Assembly (NCBI GenBank): GCA_040379385.1
Contig: JBEILF010000044.1
Span: 1-17,515, forward strand
Origin: UKL13-2 sp040379385
GTDB lineage: Bacteria; Pseudomonadota; Gammaproteobacteria; Burkholderiales; Usitatibacteraceae
Length of the DNA: 17,515 nucleotides
Reading direction: 5' to 3'
Shown: one piece after another, positions 7,869-15,378 of the stretch
Numbering within the stretch: the stretch's first letter is position 1
Layout: every line of letters begins with the position of its first letter
Made by a program: the position numbers and the translations under genes
Notes under the pieces: model-generated
Told to the model about the DNA's origin: nothing
The model's input: the letters and a program-made list of their open reading frames with translations, nothing else
Database searches by the model: none

Positions 7869-8489
7869 TTACTTCGAGTAAAGTTCGACGACGAGTTGCT
7901 CGTTGATATCTGCAGCAAACTCTTGACGATCCGGCAGCGCTTTGAACACACCAGCGAATTTCTTTATGTCGACTTCTACCCAATTCGGGAAACCATTGGC
8001 TTCAGCAAGCTTGAGTGCATCTTGAACGCGCAACTGCTTTTGCGCTTTTTCTTTCAGCGACACAACATCATTTGGCTTCAACAGAAAAGACGGAATATTC
8101 ACCGATTTACCGTTGACCAAAACACCGCAGTGGCTCACCAACTGGCGCGCCTCGGCACGAGTAGAACCAAACCCCATACGATAGACGGCATTATCTAGGC
8201 GAGACTCAAGCAATTGCAGGAGGTTCTCACCGGTAGCCCCTTTACGGCGCTCGGCTTCTGCGAAGTAGGTACGGAACTGGCGCTCAAGCACACCATACAT
8301 CCGGCGAATTTTCTGCTTCTCGCGAAGCTGCGTACCATATTCAGACACGCGCGACTGTTTCGCGCCGTGTTGCCCGGGACGCGATTCAAGTTTGCACTTC
8401 GAGTCCAGCGGACGACGTGCGCTCTTCAGGAAAAGATCAGTGCCCTCGCGACGCGAGAGTTTGCATTTAGGACCAATATAACGTGCCAT
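7869..8489 (-). CDS. rpsD: 30S ribosomal protein S4
   Basis: S4 (uS4) is a primary 16S rRNA binder that starts small-subunit assembly. In enterobacteria it also represses the alpha operon. The 206-residue product begins MARYIGPKCKLSRREGTDLF and has the S4 RNA-binding domain at about 95-160 (SRLDNAVYRMGFGSTRAEAR, then GVLVNGKSVNIPS). The N-terminus has only Cys9 and Cys32, so this is the zinc-free form. The ribosome site is modest (AAGAGA). It lies 20 bp after rpsK. I saw no room for an E. coli-like S4 leader before rpsM. Confidence 0.98.
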   Translation of the reverse strand: MARYIGPKCKLSRREGTDLFLKSARRPLDSKCKLESRPGQHGAKQSRVSEYGTQLREKQKIRRMYGVLERQFRTYFAEAERRKGATGENLLQLLESRLDNAVYRMGFGSTRAEARQLVSHCGVLVNGKSVNIPSFLLKPNDVVSLKEKAQKQLRVQDALKLAEANGFPNWVEVDIKKFAGVFKALPDRQEFAADINEQLVVELYSK

Positions 8490-8509
8490 GTGGATATCTC
8501 TTTTGCGAA

Positions 8510-8908
8510 TTACATGCGACGACGCTTGGGTGGACGACAGCCGTTGTGCGGAACTGGCGTCACGTCGGCAATCGACATAATTTTGATTCCCAATGCGTTC
8601 AGCGCGCGAACAGCGGACTCACGACCGGGGCCCGGCCCCTTGATGCGAACTTCAAGGTTCTTGATGCCACATTCCTGTGCAGCTTTGCCCGCAGCCTCGG
8701 CCGCGATCTGTGCTGCAAACGGAGTGGACTTCCTTGAGCCTTTAAAGCCAGCGCCACCTGACGTCGCCCACGACAACGCATTGCCTTGTCGGTCGGTGAT
8801 CGTGATGATAGTGTTGTTGAACGATGCGTGGATATGTGCGATACCTTCCGACACATTCTTTTTAACTTTCTTGCGGACGCGTGTTGCTGCAGCAGTCGGT
8901 TTAACCAT
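8510..8908 (-). CDS. rpsK: 30S ribosomal protein S11
   Basis: S11 (uS11) lies on the small-subunit platform near the mRNA exit. The 132-residue product has IAHIHASFNNTIITITD (about 23-39), SGGAGFKGSRKSTPFAAQIA in the middle and the C-terminal signature VTPVPHNGCRPPKRRRM. The N-terminal extension is Ala/Lys-rich, as in other proteobacteria. A GAGGT ribosome site precedes the ATG. It sits between rpsM and rpsD in standard alpha-operon order. Confidence 0.98.
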   Translation of the reverse strand: MVKPTAAATRVRKKVKKNVSEGIAHIHASFNNTIITITDRQGNALSWATSGGAGFKGSRKSTPFAAQIAAEAAGKAAQECGIKNLEVRIKGPGPGRESAVRALNALGIKIMSIADVTPVPHNGCRPPKRRRM

Positions 8909-8932
8909 TGTGTGTACCTCGTTTCCGAAACT

Positions 8933-9295
8933 CTATTTCGCTAGGCGAACAGCTTTGCGTGGTCCCTTACGGGTGCGCGCGTTGGTGCGAGTGCGCTGAC
9001 CACGAACCGGCAAACCCTTGCGATGACGGGTGCCGCGATAACAACCAAGATCCATCAGACGCTTGATTGACATCGAAATTTCACGACGCAAATCGCCCTC
9101 GACGGTGACTTTGCCAATCTGCTCGCGCAGTTTGTCCATGTCGCTGTCGTTCAGATCCTTGATCTTGGCTGAACCGCTTACACCGGCAGCCTTGCAAATT
9201 CTCTGTGCAGTGTGTCGGCCAATGCCATAAATCGCAGTGAGGGCGACTTCTGCATGTTGATGATTGGGGATGTTTACACCAGCAATACGTGCCAT
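8933..9295 (-). CDS. rpsM: 30S ribosomal protein S13
   Basis: S13 (uS13) sits in the small-subunit head and contacts P-site tRNA and L5. The 120-residue product starts MARIAGVNIPNHQHAEVALT. It has the helix-two-turn-helix region typical of the family and the basic C-terminal tail with GLPVRGQRTRTNARTRKG. The ribosome site is AAAGG. Only 12 bp separate it from the rpmJ stop codon, so the alpha genes continue directly from the spc genes without a separate leader. Confidence 0.98.
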   Translation of the reverse strand: MARIAGVNIPNHQHAEVALTAIYGIGRHTAQRICKAAGVSGSAKIKDLNDSDMDKLREQIGKVTVEGDLRREISMSIKRLMDLGCYRGTRHRKGLPVRGQRTRTNARTRKGPRKAVRLAK

Positions 9296-9307
9296 GATGA
9301 TTAACCT

Positions 9308-9421
9308 TTAGCCTTGACGTTGCTTATGACGCGGATCTTTACAAATGACGCGCAAAACACCCTTGCGGCGCACCAACTTGCAATTGCGACAGATTTTTTT
9401 GACAGATGCCTGAACTCGCAT
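9308..9421 (-). CDS. rpmJ: 50S ribosomal protein L36
   Basis: This is a small zinc-binding large-subunit protein (bL36) of 37 residues. Translation gives MRVQASVKKICRNCKLVRRK, continuing to RHKQRQG. The zinc ligands Cys11, Cys14, Cys27 and His32 are all present, so it is the zinc-containing (C+) type. A strong AAGGAG ribosome site lies eight bases before the ATG. It is placed between infA and rpsM, the usual position in this operon. The gene is too short for many ORF finders but is intact. Confidence 0.97.
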   Translation of the reverse strand: MRVQASVKKICRNCKLVRRKGVLRVICKDPRHKQRQG

Positions 9422-9445
9422 TTCTTTCTCCTTGCTCTCCGACGC

Positions 9446-9664
9446 CTATTTGGCGCGGAAGGTAATACGTGCTTTCGTTAAATCGTAGGGCGAAATTTCA
9501 ACAGTGACTTTGTCCCCCGGCAATATGCGGATGTAGTGCATACGCATCTTTCCAGAGATGTGCCCCAACACGACATGCCCGTTTTCCAACTTAACCCGGA
9601 ACATTGCATTCGGCAATGTTTCCTGGATTACACCCTGCATTTCAATCGTTTCTTCTTTTGACAT
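9446..9664 (-). CDS. infA: Translation initiation factor IF-1
   Basis: IF-1 occupies the ribosomal A site during initiation and helps IF-2 and IF-3. The 72-residue product is one S1-type OB fold (MSKEETIEMQGVIQETLPNA, then GHVVLGHISGKMRMHYIRIL, then GDKVTVEISPYDLTKARITF). The ribosome site is not obvious at standard spacing; an AAAAGGGAATGG stretch lies further upstream. Its place between secY and rpmJ differs from E. coli, where infA lies elsewhere, and fits betaproteobacterial and many other bacterial genomes. Confidence 0.98.
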   Translation of the reverse strand: MSKEETIEMQGVIQETLPNAMFRVKLENGHVVLGHISGKMRMHYIRILPGDKVTVEISPYDLTKARITFRAK

Positions 9665-9695
9665 TAATCTATGACCATTCCCTTTTCGCTATAGC

Positions 9696-11018
9696 TTACC
9701 GAACAGGGAAGCCTGCGCCGCCTTTGAAGTTCGCCTTCTTGAGCAGGCTTTCATACTGGTGAGACATCAAATACGCCTGCATCTGCGCCATGAAATCCAT
9801 CGTCGTCACGACGATGATCAACAGCGAGGTTCCACCAAAGTAGAACGGCACATTCCAACGCATGTGCAAGAACTCCGGAAGCAGGCAGACTGAGGTGATA
9901 TAGGCAGCGCCGACCAACGTAAGTCTCATCAAAATCTTGTCGATGTACCTTGCGGTTTGTTCGCCAGGACGAATACCAGGAACAAATGCACCGCTTTTCT
10001 TCAAGTTCTCTGCCGTTTCTTTGGAATTGAATACTAATGCCGTATAGAAAAAGCAGAAGAAAATTATCGCGGCAGCATAGAGCATTGTGTAAAGCGGCTG
10101 CCCCGGTGCTAGCGCTGCGCCCAAATCCTTCAGCCACACCATCTGATCACTTTGGCCAAACCAACCGGCAACAGTGGCAGGAAAAAGAATAATCGACGAG
10201 GCAAAAATCGGCGGAATCACACCAGCCATATTCAGCTTCAAGGGCAAATGTGACGCTTGTCCACCGTACAGCTTGTTACCAACCTGGCGTTTGGCATAGT
10301 TCACCAAAATCTTGCGCTGGCCGCGTTCAACAAAGACCACAAAGAACGTGACAAATACGACTAACGCCAAAATAAACAAAAACGCGGGAATGGACATCGT
10401 TCCGTTATTTACCAGCTCCATGGTTCCGCCAATAGCACCAGGCAAACCGGCGACGATACCGGCGAAGATGATCAACGAAATACCGTTGCCAATGCCGCGC
10501 TCCGTAATCTGCTCGCCAAGCCACATCAAGAACATTGTGCCACCAACCAACGTGGTCACAGTAACAAAACGGAACATCATCCCCGGGTCAACAACCAAAC
10601 CTTGTTGCGACTCAAGCGCGATCGAAATGCCGACCGCCTGAAACAACGCAAGCGCCACCGTTCCATATCGCGTGTACTGCGTAATCTTCCTACGGCCTGC
10701 CTCACCCTCCTTTTTCAGCGCCTCAAGCTGCGGAGAGACAACCGTCAAAAGCTGCATGATGATGGACGCCGAAATATACGGCATGATGCCAAGCGCGAAC
10801 ACCGAGAAGCGTGACAAGGCACCGCCCGAGAACATGTTGAACATGGCAAAGATGCCGCCACCTTGCGCATCGAATAACTTGGCGAGTTGCACCGGGTCGA
10901 TTCCCGGCACAGGAATATGCGTTCCGATGCGGAAGACAATTAATGCGAGCACCAAGAAAATCAAGCGACGCTTCAGGTCGCCCATCTTTCCGAACGCTGC
11001 TAATGGATTTGTAGCCAA
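9696..11018 (-). CDS. secY: Protein translocase subunit SecY (TTG start)
   Basis: SecY is the channel of the general secretion translocon in the inner membrane, working with SecE, SecG and SecA. The 440-residue protein has ten hydrophobic segments, beginning with RRLIFLVLALIVFRIGTHIP (about 18-37), and the typical IPVPGID and GVIPPIFASS motifs. The first codon is TTG at 11018: similarity to other SecY proteins starts there, an in-frame TGA lies just upstream, and AGGGA sits about eight bases before it. The only nearby alternative is ATG at codon 12, which would cut conserved N-terminal sequence. It lies 25 bp after rplO and 31 bp before infA. Confidence 0.98.
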   Translation of the reverse strand: MATNPLAAFGKMGDLKRRLIFLVLALIVFRIGTHIPVPGIDPVQLAKLFDAQGGGIFAMFNMFSGGALSRFSVFALGIMPYISASIIMQLLTVVSPQLEALKKEGEAGRRKITQYTRYGTVALALFQAVGISIALESQQGLVVDPGMMFRFVTVTTLVGGTMFLMWLGEQITERGIGNGISLIIFAGIVAGLPGAIGGTMELVNNGTMSIPAFLFILALVVFVTFFVVFVERGQRKILVNYAKRQVGNKLYGGQASHLPLKLNMAGVIPPIFASSIILFPATVAGWFGQSDQMVWLKDLGAALAPGQPLYTMLYAAAIIFFCFFYTALVFNSKETAENLKKSGAFVPGIRPGEQTARYIDKILMRLTLVGAAYITSVCLLPEFLHMRWNVPFYFGGTSLLIIVVTTMDFMAQMQAYLMSHQYESLLKKANFKGGAGFPVR

Positions 11019-11043
11019 ACGTGTATCCCTAGTTCGCCGTCAA

Positions 11044-11490
11044 TTACACAGCCTGCGAAGCTTCGATCTCGCCGCCAGCCGCTTCGATAGCAGCCCTTGC
11101 GCCTTTGGTCACGCCGATCCCAACGAGCTTGACCTTTTTGTCGATGCCACCCGACAGGAATACTTTTGCACCAAGCGCGCTAGGCGAAATAACATTCGCC
11201 TGTTTCAACACTGCGATGTCGATCGTGTCGACTGGCAACAGGGCTATTTCGGACAATCGCACCTGCGCGATGTCGTGACGAGTCAACGAAACAAAGCCGC
11301 GTTTTGGCAGGCGACGTTGCAGCGGCATTTGTCCGCCCTCAAAGCCAACCTTGTGAAAGCCACCAGAACGGGATTTCTGCCCTTTATGACCGCGACCAGC
11401 GGTCTTACCAAGACCCGAGCCGATACCGCGACCGACACGACGGCGAGGCTTCTTTGAACCCTCAGCGGGTTTAATGTCATTCAGATCCAT
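11044..11490 (-). CDS. rplO: 50S ribosomal protein L15
   Basis: L15 (uL15) is a late-assembly large-subunit protein. The 148-residue product has the basic glycine-rich N-terminal extension typical of the family (KKPRRRVGRGIGSGLGKTAG, about 13-32) followed by HKGQKSRSGG. The globular C-terminal half carries the conserved GxKVFLSGGIDKKVKLVGIG-type segment. It starts five bases after the rpmD stop codon and takes its AAGG ribosome site from the end of rpmD, which points to translational coupling. Confidence 0.98.
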   Translation of the reverse strand: MDLNDIKPAEGSKKPRRRVGRGIGSGLGKTAGRGHKGQKSRSGGFHKVGFEGGQMPLQRRLPKRGFVSLTRHDIAQVRLSEIALLPVDTIDIAVLKQANVISPSALGAKVFLSGGIDKKVKLVGIGVTKGARAAIEAAGGEIEASQAV

Positions 11491-11495
11491 GATTC

Positions 11496-11681
11496 TTAGC
11501 CTTCAACTTGGAGCATATAGCTCACTTTGTTGATCATGCCGCGATTTGCGGGTGTATCAATAACCGTGACGGTGTGATTAAGTCTCTTCAAGCCCAAGCC
11601 GCGGACACAAGCCTTGTGCGCCTCAAGACGGCCGATCATGCTTTTACGCAGCGTCACTTTGATGGTTTTCTGGTTGGTCAT
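11496..11681 (-). CDS. rpmD: 50S ribosomal protein L30
   Basis: L30 (uL30) is a small large-subunit protein of 61 residues. The sequence IKVTLRKSMIGRLEAHKACV and the following GLGLKRLNHTVTVIDTPANR match the short bacterial form, and the family end MINKVSYMLQVEG is present. A GGAG ribosome site is well placed. It lies between rpsE and rplO in standard order. Confidence 0.97.
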   Translation of the reverse strand: MTNQKTIKVTLRKSMIGRLEAHKACVRGLGLKRLNHTVTVIDTPANRGMINKVSYMLQVEG

Positions 11682-11704
11682 GCGATTTTCTCCAAGCGCC
11701 TCGA

Positions 11705-12214
11705 TTAGCCCAAAATCTCTTCAACTGTTTTGCCGCGCTTCGCGGCGACTTCGGATGGGCGTGAAATTTGCGCAAGGCCGTCAAGGGTCGCGCGAACGAC
11801 GTTGTATGGGTTGGTTGAGCCGTGACACTTTGCCGAGATGTTGGTGATACCCATTACCTCGAACACTGCGCGCATAGCACCACCTGCCTTGATACCGTTG
11901 CCTTCCGCAGCCGGTTGCATAAAAACTTTGGTGCCGCCATGCTTGCCGATGACTTCGTGATGAAGCGTGCCGTTTTTGAGCGGGATCTTCACGAGCTTGC
12001 GACGAGCCTGCTCCATTGCCTTCTGGACGGCGACGGGAACCTCTTTCGACTTACCCTTGCCCATACCGATGCGACCATCACCGTCACCAACCACCGTCAA
12101 TGCGGCGAAGCCAAGAATACGACCGCCTTTTACGACTTTCGTGACTCGGTTAACCGAGATCATCTTTTCGCGGAGACCGTCGCCTTCTTTATCCTGAATT
12201 TCTGGTTTTGCCAT
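11705..12214 (-). CDS. rpsE: 30S ribosomal protein S5
   Basis: S5 (uS5) contributes to decoding accuracy and the mRNA entry channel. The 169-residue protein has the N-terminal double-stranded RNA-binding domain (about 14-80; VNRVTKVVKGGRILGFAALT, then GDGDGRIGMGKGKSKEVPVA). The second domain has the conserved HGSTNPYNVVRATLDGLAQI near the C-terminus. The ribosome site is AAGGA. It sits 14 bp after rplR. Confidence 0.98.
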   Translation of the reverse strand: MAKPEIQDKEGDGLREKMISVNRVTKVVKGGRILGFAALTVVGDGDGRIGMGKGKSKEVPVAVQKAMEQARRKLVKIPLKNGTLHHEVIGKHGGTKVFMQPAAEGNGIKAGGAMRAVFEVMGITNISAKCHGSTNPYNVVRATLDGLAQISRPSEVAAKRGKTVEEILG

Positions 12215-12228
12215 TTGGACGTCCTTGA

Positions 12229-12585
12229 CTAAAACTTGAGGCCGGCTTCACGCGCGGCATCTGCCAGCGCTTTCACGCGGCCGTGGTAAGCAAAACCAGC
12301 ACGGTCGAACGCAACGTCCGAAACTCCGGCGGCTTTAGCGCGCTCAGCAATACGCTTGCCAACTTCCGCTGCGGCAGCCGCCGTAGCACCACTCTTCAAC
12401 GCGGCACGCAACTCTTTTTCTGCGGTAGAAGCTGCAGCCAGAACTTTCGCCCCAGTGGCGTCTATCACCTGCGCGTAAATATGCGTATTGGTGCGGTGTA
12501 CTGTCAAACGCACTGCCTTTAAACGCGCGATGGTTGCGCGGGTTTTTGCGGCGCGACGCAGACGAGATTGCTTTTTGTCGATCAT
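12229..12585 (-). CDS. rplR: 50S ribosomal protein L18
   Basis: L18 (uL18) binds 5S rRNA in the central protuberance with L5 and L25. The 118-residue product has the basic N-terminus KKQSRLRRAAKTRATIARLK, the RLTVHRTNTHIYAQVID core and the C-terminal FDRAGFAYHGRVKALADAAR segment, all typical. The ribosome site is AAGGA. It lies 11 bp after rplF. Confidence 0.98.
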   Translation of the reverse strand: MIDKKQSRLRRAAKTRATIARLKAVRLTVHRTNTHIYAQVIDATGAKVLAAASTAEKELRAALKSGATAAAAAEVGKRIAERAKAAGVSDVAFDRAGFAYHGRVKALADAAREAGLKF

Positions 12586-12596
12586 GATCGAATTCC

Positions 12597-13130
12597 TTAC
12601 TTCTTCTTCGTCTCTTTAAGAACGATGACTTCGTCCGAGTAACGCACGCCCTTACCCTTGTAGGGCTCTGGCGGACGATAACCACGCACGATGGCGGCGA
12701 CTTGCCCAACTTTCTGCTTGTCAACGCCCTTCAAAATGATTTCCGTCGGCGTCGGCGTTTCCGCCTTGACACCTTCAGGCATATCGTGGACGACCGGATG
12801 CGAATAGCCCAACGCCAAGTTCAACTTGGTACCTTGCGCTGCGGCCTTGTAACCCACGCCAACGAGCGTCAACTTGCGCTCAAAACCTTTGTCTACGCCA
12901 TGAACCATGTTTGCCAACAACGCACGCATCGTTCCAGACATGGCATTTGCAGCCTGCGTATCATTCGCAGCTTCCAACACCAGCTTGTCGCCATCACGCT
13001 TGATGTTGACGAGCGAAGTTGCGGCCTGCTTCAAGACGCCCAACGGGCCCTTGACAGTTATTTCGTCAGCCGCAAGTGTCACCTCGACCTTTGCGGGAAC
13101 AGTGATGGGGAGCTTACCAACACGTGACAT
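12597..13130 (-). CDS. rplF: 50S ribosomal protein L6
   Basis: L6 (uL6) lies near the sarcin-ricin loop and factor-binding site. The 177-residue product starts MSRVGKLPITVPAKVEVTLA, contains the two repeated L6 domains, and ends with the signature RGYRPPEPYKGKGVRYSDE before a lysine-rich tail. AAGGAG is a strong ribosome site. It is 11 bp downstream of rpsH. Confidence 0.98.
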   Translation of the reverse strand: MSRVGKLPITVPAKVEVTLAADEITVKGPLGVLKQAATSLVNIKRDGDKLVLEAANDTQAANAMSGTMRALLANMVHGVDKGFERKLTLVGVGYKAAAQGTKLNLALGYSHPVVHDMPEGVKAETPTPTEIILKGVDKQKVGQVAAIVRGYRPPEPYKGKGVRYSDEVIVLKETKKK

Positions 13131-13141
13131 TTATTCTCTCC

Positions 13142-13537
13142 TTACACCACGATGCAAATAACTTCACCACCAACACCGGCAGCGCGTGCTTTGCGATCGG
13201 TCATGACGCCGCGGGAGGTGGAAACAATAGCCACACCGAGGCCGTTCATGACTGGTTTGATATCTTCACGCCCGCGGTAAATCCGCAGACCAGGACGGGA
13301 AACGCGCTCGATCTTTTCGATCACCGGCTTACCCGCGTAGTACTTGAGACCAACATTCAGCTCAGACTTGCCGTCGACCGTGCGCACATCAAAGCCTTCG
13401 ATGTAGCCTTCGTCTTTCAGCACATTTGCGATTGCAACCTTCACTTTAGAAGATGGCATCGTTACATCAATTTTTTCCGACTGCTGCGCATTACGAATGC
13501 GGGTCAACATATCGGCGATCGGGTCACTCATGCTCAT
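13142..13537 (-). CDS. rpsH: 30S ribosomal protein S8
   Basis: S8 (uS8) is a central-domain assembly protein. In E. coli it represses the spc operon by binding near the rplE start. The 131-residue product begins MSMSDPIADMLTRIRNAQQS and ends with TSRGVMTDRKARAAGVGGE and a short hydrophobic tail, matching the family. Two in-frame ATGs lie two codons apart (13537 and 13531). The first has the better spacing to GGAG. Autoregulation is possible, but I could not identify its RNA target here. Confidence 0.98.
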   Translation of the reverse strand: MSMSDPIADMLTRIRNAQQSEKIDVTMPSSKVKVAIANVLKDEGYIEGFDVRTVDGKSELNVGLKYYAGKPVIEKIERVSRPGLRIYRGREDIKPVMNGLGVAIVSTSRGVMTDRKARAAGVGGEVICIVV

Positions 13538-13561
13538 AATTTATCTCCGCCCCACTTCTCG

Positions 13562-13867
13562 CTACCAGCTAGCTTTAACCAAGCCCGGCACTTCGCCGCG
13601 CATGGCAATTTCACGCAACTTGTTACGACCCAAACCAAACTTGCTATAGACGCCGCGCGGACGACCGGTGATCGCACAACGATTGCGGAGGCGAGTTGGA
13701 TTGGAGTTTCGCGGAAGCGCCTGCAACTTCAGACGCGCCTGATAACGATCTTCATCAGAGGCACCCTGATCGTCGATGATCTTAAGAAGCGCCTCGCGCT
13801 TCGCCTTGAATTTCGCCACGAGCTTTTCGCGCTTGGCTTGACGGTTGATCACTGCAAGTTTAGCCAT
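13562..13867 (-). CDS. rpsN: 30S ribosomal protein S14 (zinc-free type)
   Basis: S14 (uS14) is a small-subunit head protein. The 101-residue length, the single Cys64 and the signature RLRNRCAITGRPRGVYSKFG identify the long zinc-independent form rather than the short four-cysteine form. The start at 13867 (MAKLAVINRQAKREK) is chosen over an open frame reaching 13927, because homology begins there and only four bases separate it from the rplE stop codon. Its ribosome sites AGGGG and AAGGG overlap the end of rplE, suggesting coupling. Confidence 0.98.
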   Translation of the reverse strand: MAKLAVINRQAKREKLVAKFKAKREALLKIIDDQGASDEDRYQARLKLQALPRNSNPTRLRNRCAITGRPRGVYSKFGLGRNKLREIAMRGEVPGLVKASW

Positions 13868-13871
13868 GCCC

Positions 13872-14411
13872 TTAACCCCTGAATGGAAACTTGAATGCAG
13901 CGAGAAGCGCCTTGGCTTCCGCGTCATTCTTTGCGGTCGTAGTAATCGAAATATTCATGCCGCGAATCGCATCAATCTTGTCGTATTCGATTTCCGGGAA
14001 AATAATCTGCTCTTTCACACCCATGTTGAAGTTACCACGGCCATCAAAGGAGCGACCGGAGATACCACGGAAGTCACGAACGCGCGGCAATGAAACGGTA
14101 ATCAGGCGATCAAGAAATTCGTACATGCGGTTTGCGCGCAATGTCACCATACAGCCAATCGGATAGCCATCACGAATCTTAAAGCCAGCGATCGACTTCT
14201 TTGACTTGGTTACGACGGGCTTTTGACCGGCGATCTTCGTCATGTCGCCGACAGCATGTTCCATGATCTTCTTGTCTGCCACCGCTTCACCGACACCCAT
14301 ATTGAGGGTGATTTTGGTGATACGGGGCACTTCCATCACGGACTTGTAGCCGAAATCCTGCATCAACTTCGGCACAACGGTTTCTTTGTAAAACGATTGG
14401 AGTCGAGCCAT
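13872..14411 (-). CDS. rplE: 50S ribosomal protein L5
   Basis: L5 (uL5) binds 5S rRNA and touches S13 and P-site tRNA. The 179-residue product has ITLNMGVGEAVADKK (about 35-50), GQKPVVTKSKKSIAGFKIRD (about 65-85) and the C-terminal INISITTTAKNDAEAKALLA-type end, a normal L5. The start at 14411 follows a very strong AAGGAGG ribosome site. The frame is open further upstream to 14570 but overlaps rplX and lacks homology. This junction is where S8 acts in E. coli. Confidence 0.98.
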   Translation of the reverse strand: MARLQSFYKETVVPKLMQDFGYKSVMEVPRITKITLNMGVGEAVADKKIMEHAVGDMTKIAGQKPVVTKSKKSIAGFKIRDGYPIGCMVTLRANRMYEFLDRLITVSLPRVRDFRGISGRSFDGRGNFNMGVKEQIIFPEIEYDKIDAIRGMNISITTTAKNDAEAKALLAAFKFPFRG

Positions 14412-14424
14412 GTTAAGCGCCTCC

Positions 14425-14745
14425 TTAAGCGTCGATTTGTTCGCCATTGGAAGCAAACACGCGCACCTTGCGCTTATCGCCCAACGTCTTAAATCCGACG
14501 CGATCCGCTTTTCCGGAGGTCGGGTTGAAAATGGCAACGTTGGAAAGATGAATAGACATCTCTTTTTCAACGATGCCGCCGGTGGTGCCCTTCATCGGGT
14601 TTGGCTTGGTGTGTTTCTTCACCCGGTTGATGCCCTCAACCAGCACACGCTCAGTCTCAAGGATCATCGATAGCACCGTTCCGCGCTTGCCTTTGTCCTT
14701 ACCGGTGATGACGACCACCTGGTCGCCTTTGCGTATCTTGTTCAT
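14425..14745 (-). CDS. rplX: 50S ribosomal protein L24
   Basis: L24 (uL24) is an assembly-initiating large-subunit protein near the exit tunnel. The 106-residue product begins with the KOW motif (IRKGDQVVVITGKDKGKRGT, about 4-23) and includes the conserved GINRVKKHTKPNP and EKEMSIHLSNVAIFNP segments. AAGGA lies before the ATG. It sits 22 bp after rplN and 13 bp before rplE. Confidence 0.98.
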   Translation of the reverse strand: MNKIRKGDQVVVITGKDKGKRGTVLSMILETERVLVEGINRVKKHTKPNPMKGTTGGIVEKEMSIHLSNVAIFNPTSGKADRVGFKTLGDKRKVRVFASNGEQIDA

Positions 14746-14767
14746 AGCGTATTTTTCCTTCGCGTCC

Positions 14768-15136
14768 CTACAGCACTTCGGGGGCCAGCGACACGATCTT
14801 CATGAACTTTTCGGTACGCAATTCGCGCGTCACTGGTCCAAAGATACGAGTGCCGATCGGCTCAAGCTTTGCGTTCAACAAAACCGCAGCATTGCCGTCG
14901 AATTTGATCAACGACCCGTCGTTACGACGAACACCCTTGGCGGTACGCACCACCACGGCGTTATAGACCTCGCCTTTTTTGACGCGTCCGCGCGGCTGCG
15001 CTGATTTGATACTGACTTTGATGACATCACCAACGCCCGCGTAGCGACGCTTGGAGCCGCCAAGGACTTTGATACACATCACCGAACGCGCGCCGGTGTT
15101 ATCGGCCACGTCGAGAATCGACTGCATCTGAATCAT
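14768..15136 (-). CDS. rplN: 50S ribosomal protein L14, first gene of the spc operon
   Basis: L14 (uL14) lies at the subunit interface and forms bridges with 16S rRNA. The 122-residue product has the full signature, including GARSVMCIKVLGGSKRRYAG (about 15-34) and GVRRNDGSLIKFDGNAAVLL (about 68-87). The ribosome site GGAG is followed by an A-rich spacer. In many proteobacteria rpsQ lies directly upstream; here there is a 376-bp non-coding stretch with a promoter and then an unrelated dehydrogenase gene. rplN is therefore the first gene of a separately transcribed spc-alpha operon. Confidence 0.98.
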   Translation of the reverse strand: MIQMQSILDVADNTGARSVMCIKVLGGSKRRYAGVGDVIKVSIKSAQPRGRVKKGEVYNAVVVRTAKGVRRNDGSLIKFDGNAAVLLNAKLEPIGTRIFGPVTRELRTEKFMKIVSLAPEVL

Positions 15137-15372
15137 TTTTTTTCTCCAACTTACCCGCCACAGATGGCAGCCAGTTTTGGATCCGTCTTATGTCCTCGCA
15201 CCCGACTCGGAGCCCCGAAGCAAATGCGCTGACAGGTTAGAAAGCTTCTTTTGCCTGATCGCTTAAAGCACTCTTACAAGTGCGGCTTGTGCAGACTTTC
15301 AGGCGGCAGGATCAGACAGCACCCTGTTTGTGCAGACTTTCAGCCGACATAGCCACGGCCGAAGCAGCGAAG
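15137..15372 (-). promoter_or_regulatory. Predicted long 5' leader of the spc operon
   Basis: If the promoter at 15379-15408 is used, the transcript has about 236 nt before the rplN ATG. The leader holds two copies of CTGAAAGTCTGCACAA, a small hairpin (arms 15268-15272 and 15279-15283), another short stem close to rplN (roughly 15156-15171, with a UCUG loop), and no obvious coding sequence. Its length is unusual for a plain untranslated region and leaves room for feedback control by a ribosomal protein. That role is inference; no known ribosomal leader motif was recognised. Confidence 0.45.
15287..15343 (-). repeat. 16-bp direct repeat in the spc leader
   Basis: CTGAAAGTCTGCACAA (minus strand) occurs exactly at 15328-15343 and again at 15287-15302, 41 bp apart. 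Including three more bases the match is 18 of 19. Forty-one base pairs is close to four helical turns, so the copies would face the same side of the DNA. They lie downstream of the predicted start site, so they could also act as RNA. Confidence 0.85.
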
Positions 15373-15378
15373 TCCGCC

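Noticed and set aside
8214..8999. Long plus-strand open frame (261 codons) across rpsD, rpsK and rpsM
   Set aside because: It lies antisense to three clear ribosomal protein genes, has no recognisable family similarity and no ribosome site.
9296..9307. S4-responsive alpha-operon leader before rpsM
   Set aside because: Only 12 bp separate rpmJ and rpsM, too short for the E. coli-type pseudoknot.
10672..11457. Plus-strand open frame of 261 codons opposite secY and rplO
   Set aside because: It is antisense to two certain genes and without homology.
13124..13882. Long plus-strand open frame (252 codons) opposite rpsH and rpsN
   Set aside because: It is a reverse-strand shadow of conserved ribosomal genes; its composition is not protein-like.
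13868..13927. Upstream extension of rpsN to 13927
   Set aside because: The extra 20 residues overlap the end of rplE and are absent from S14 proteins.
14390..14430. S8 autoregulatory RNA site at the rplX-rplE junction
   Set aside because: I looked for a helix like that of E. coli around the rplE start and found no convincing pairing. It cannot be claimed without covariation evidence.
14412..14570. Upstream extension of rplE to 14570
   Set aside because: It would overlap most of the second half of rplX and add 53 residues without L5 similarity; AAGGAGG marks the start at 14411.
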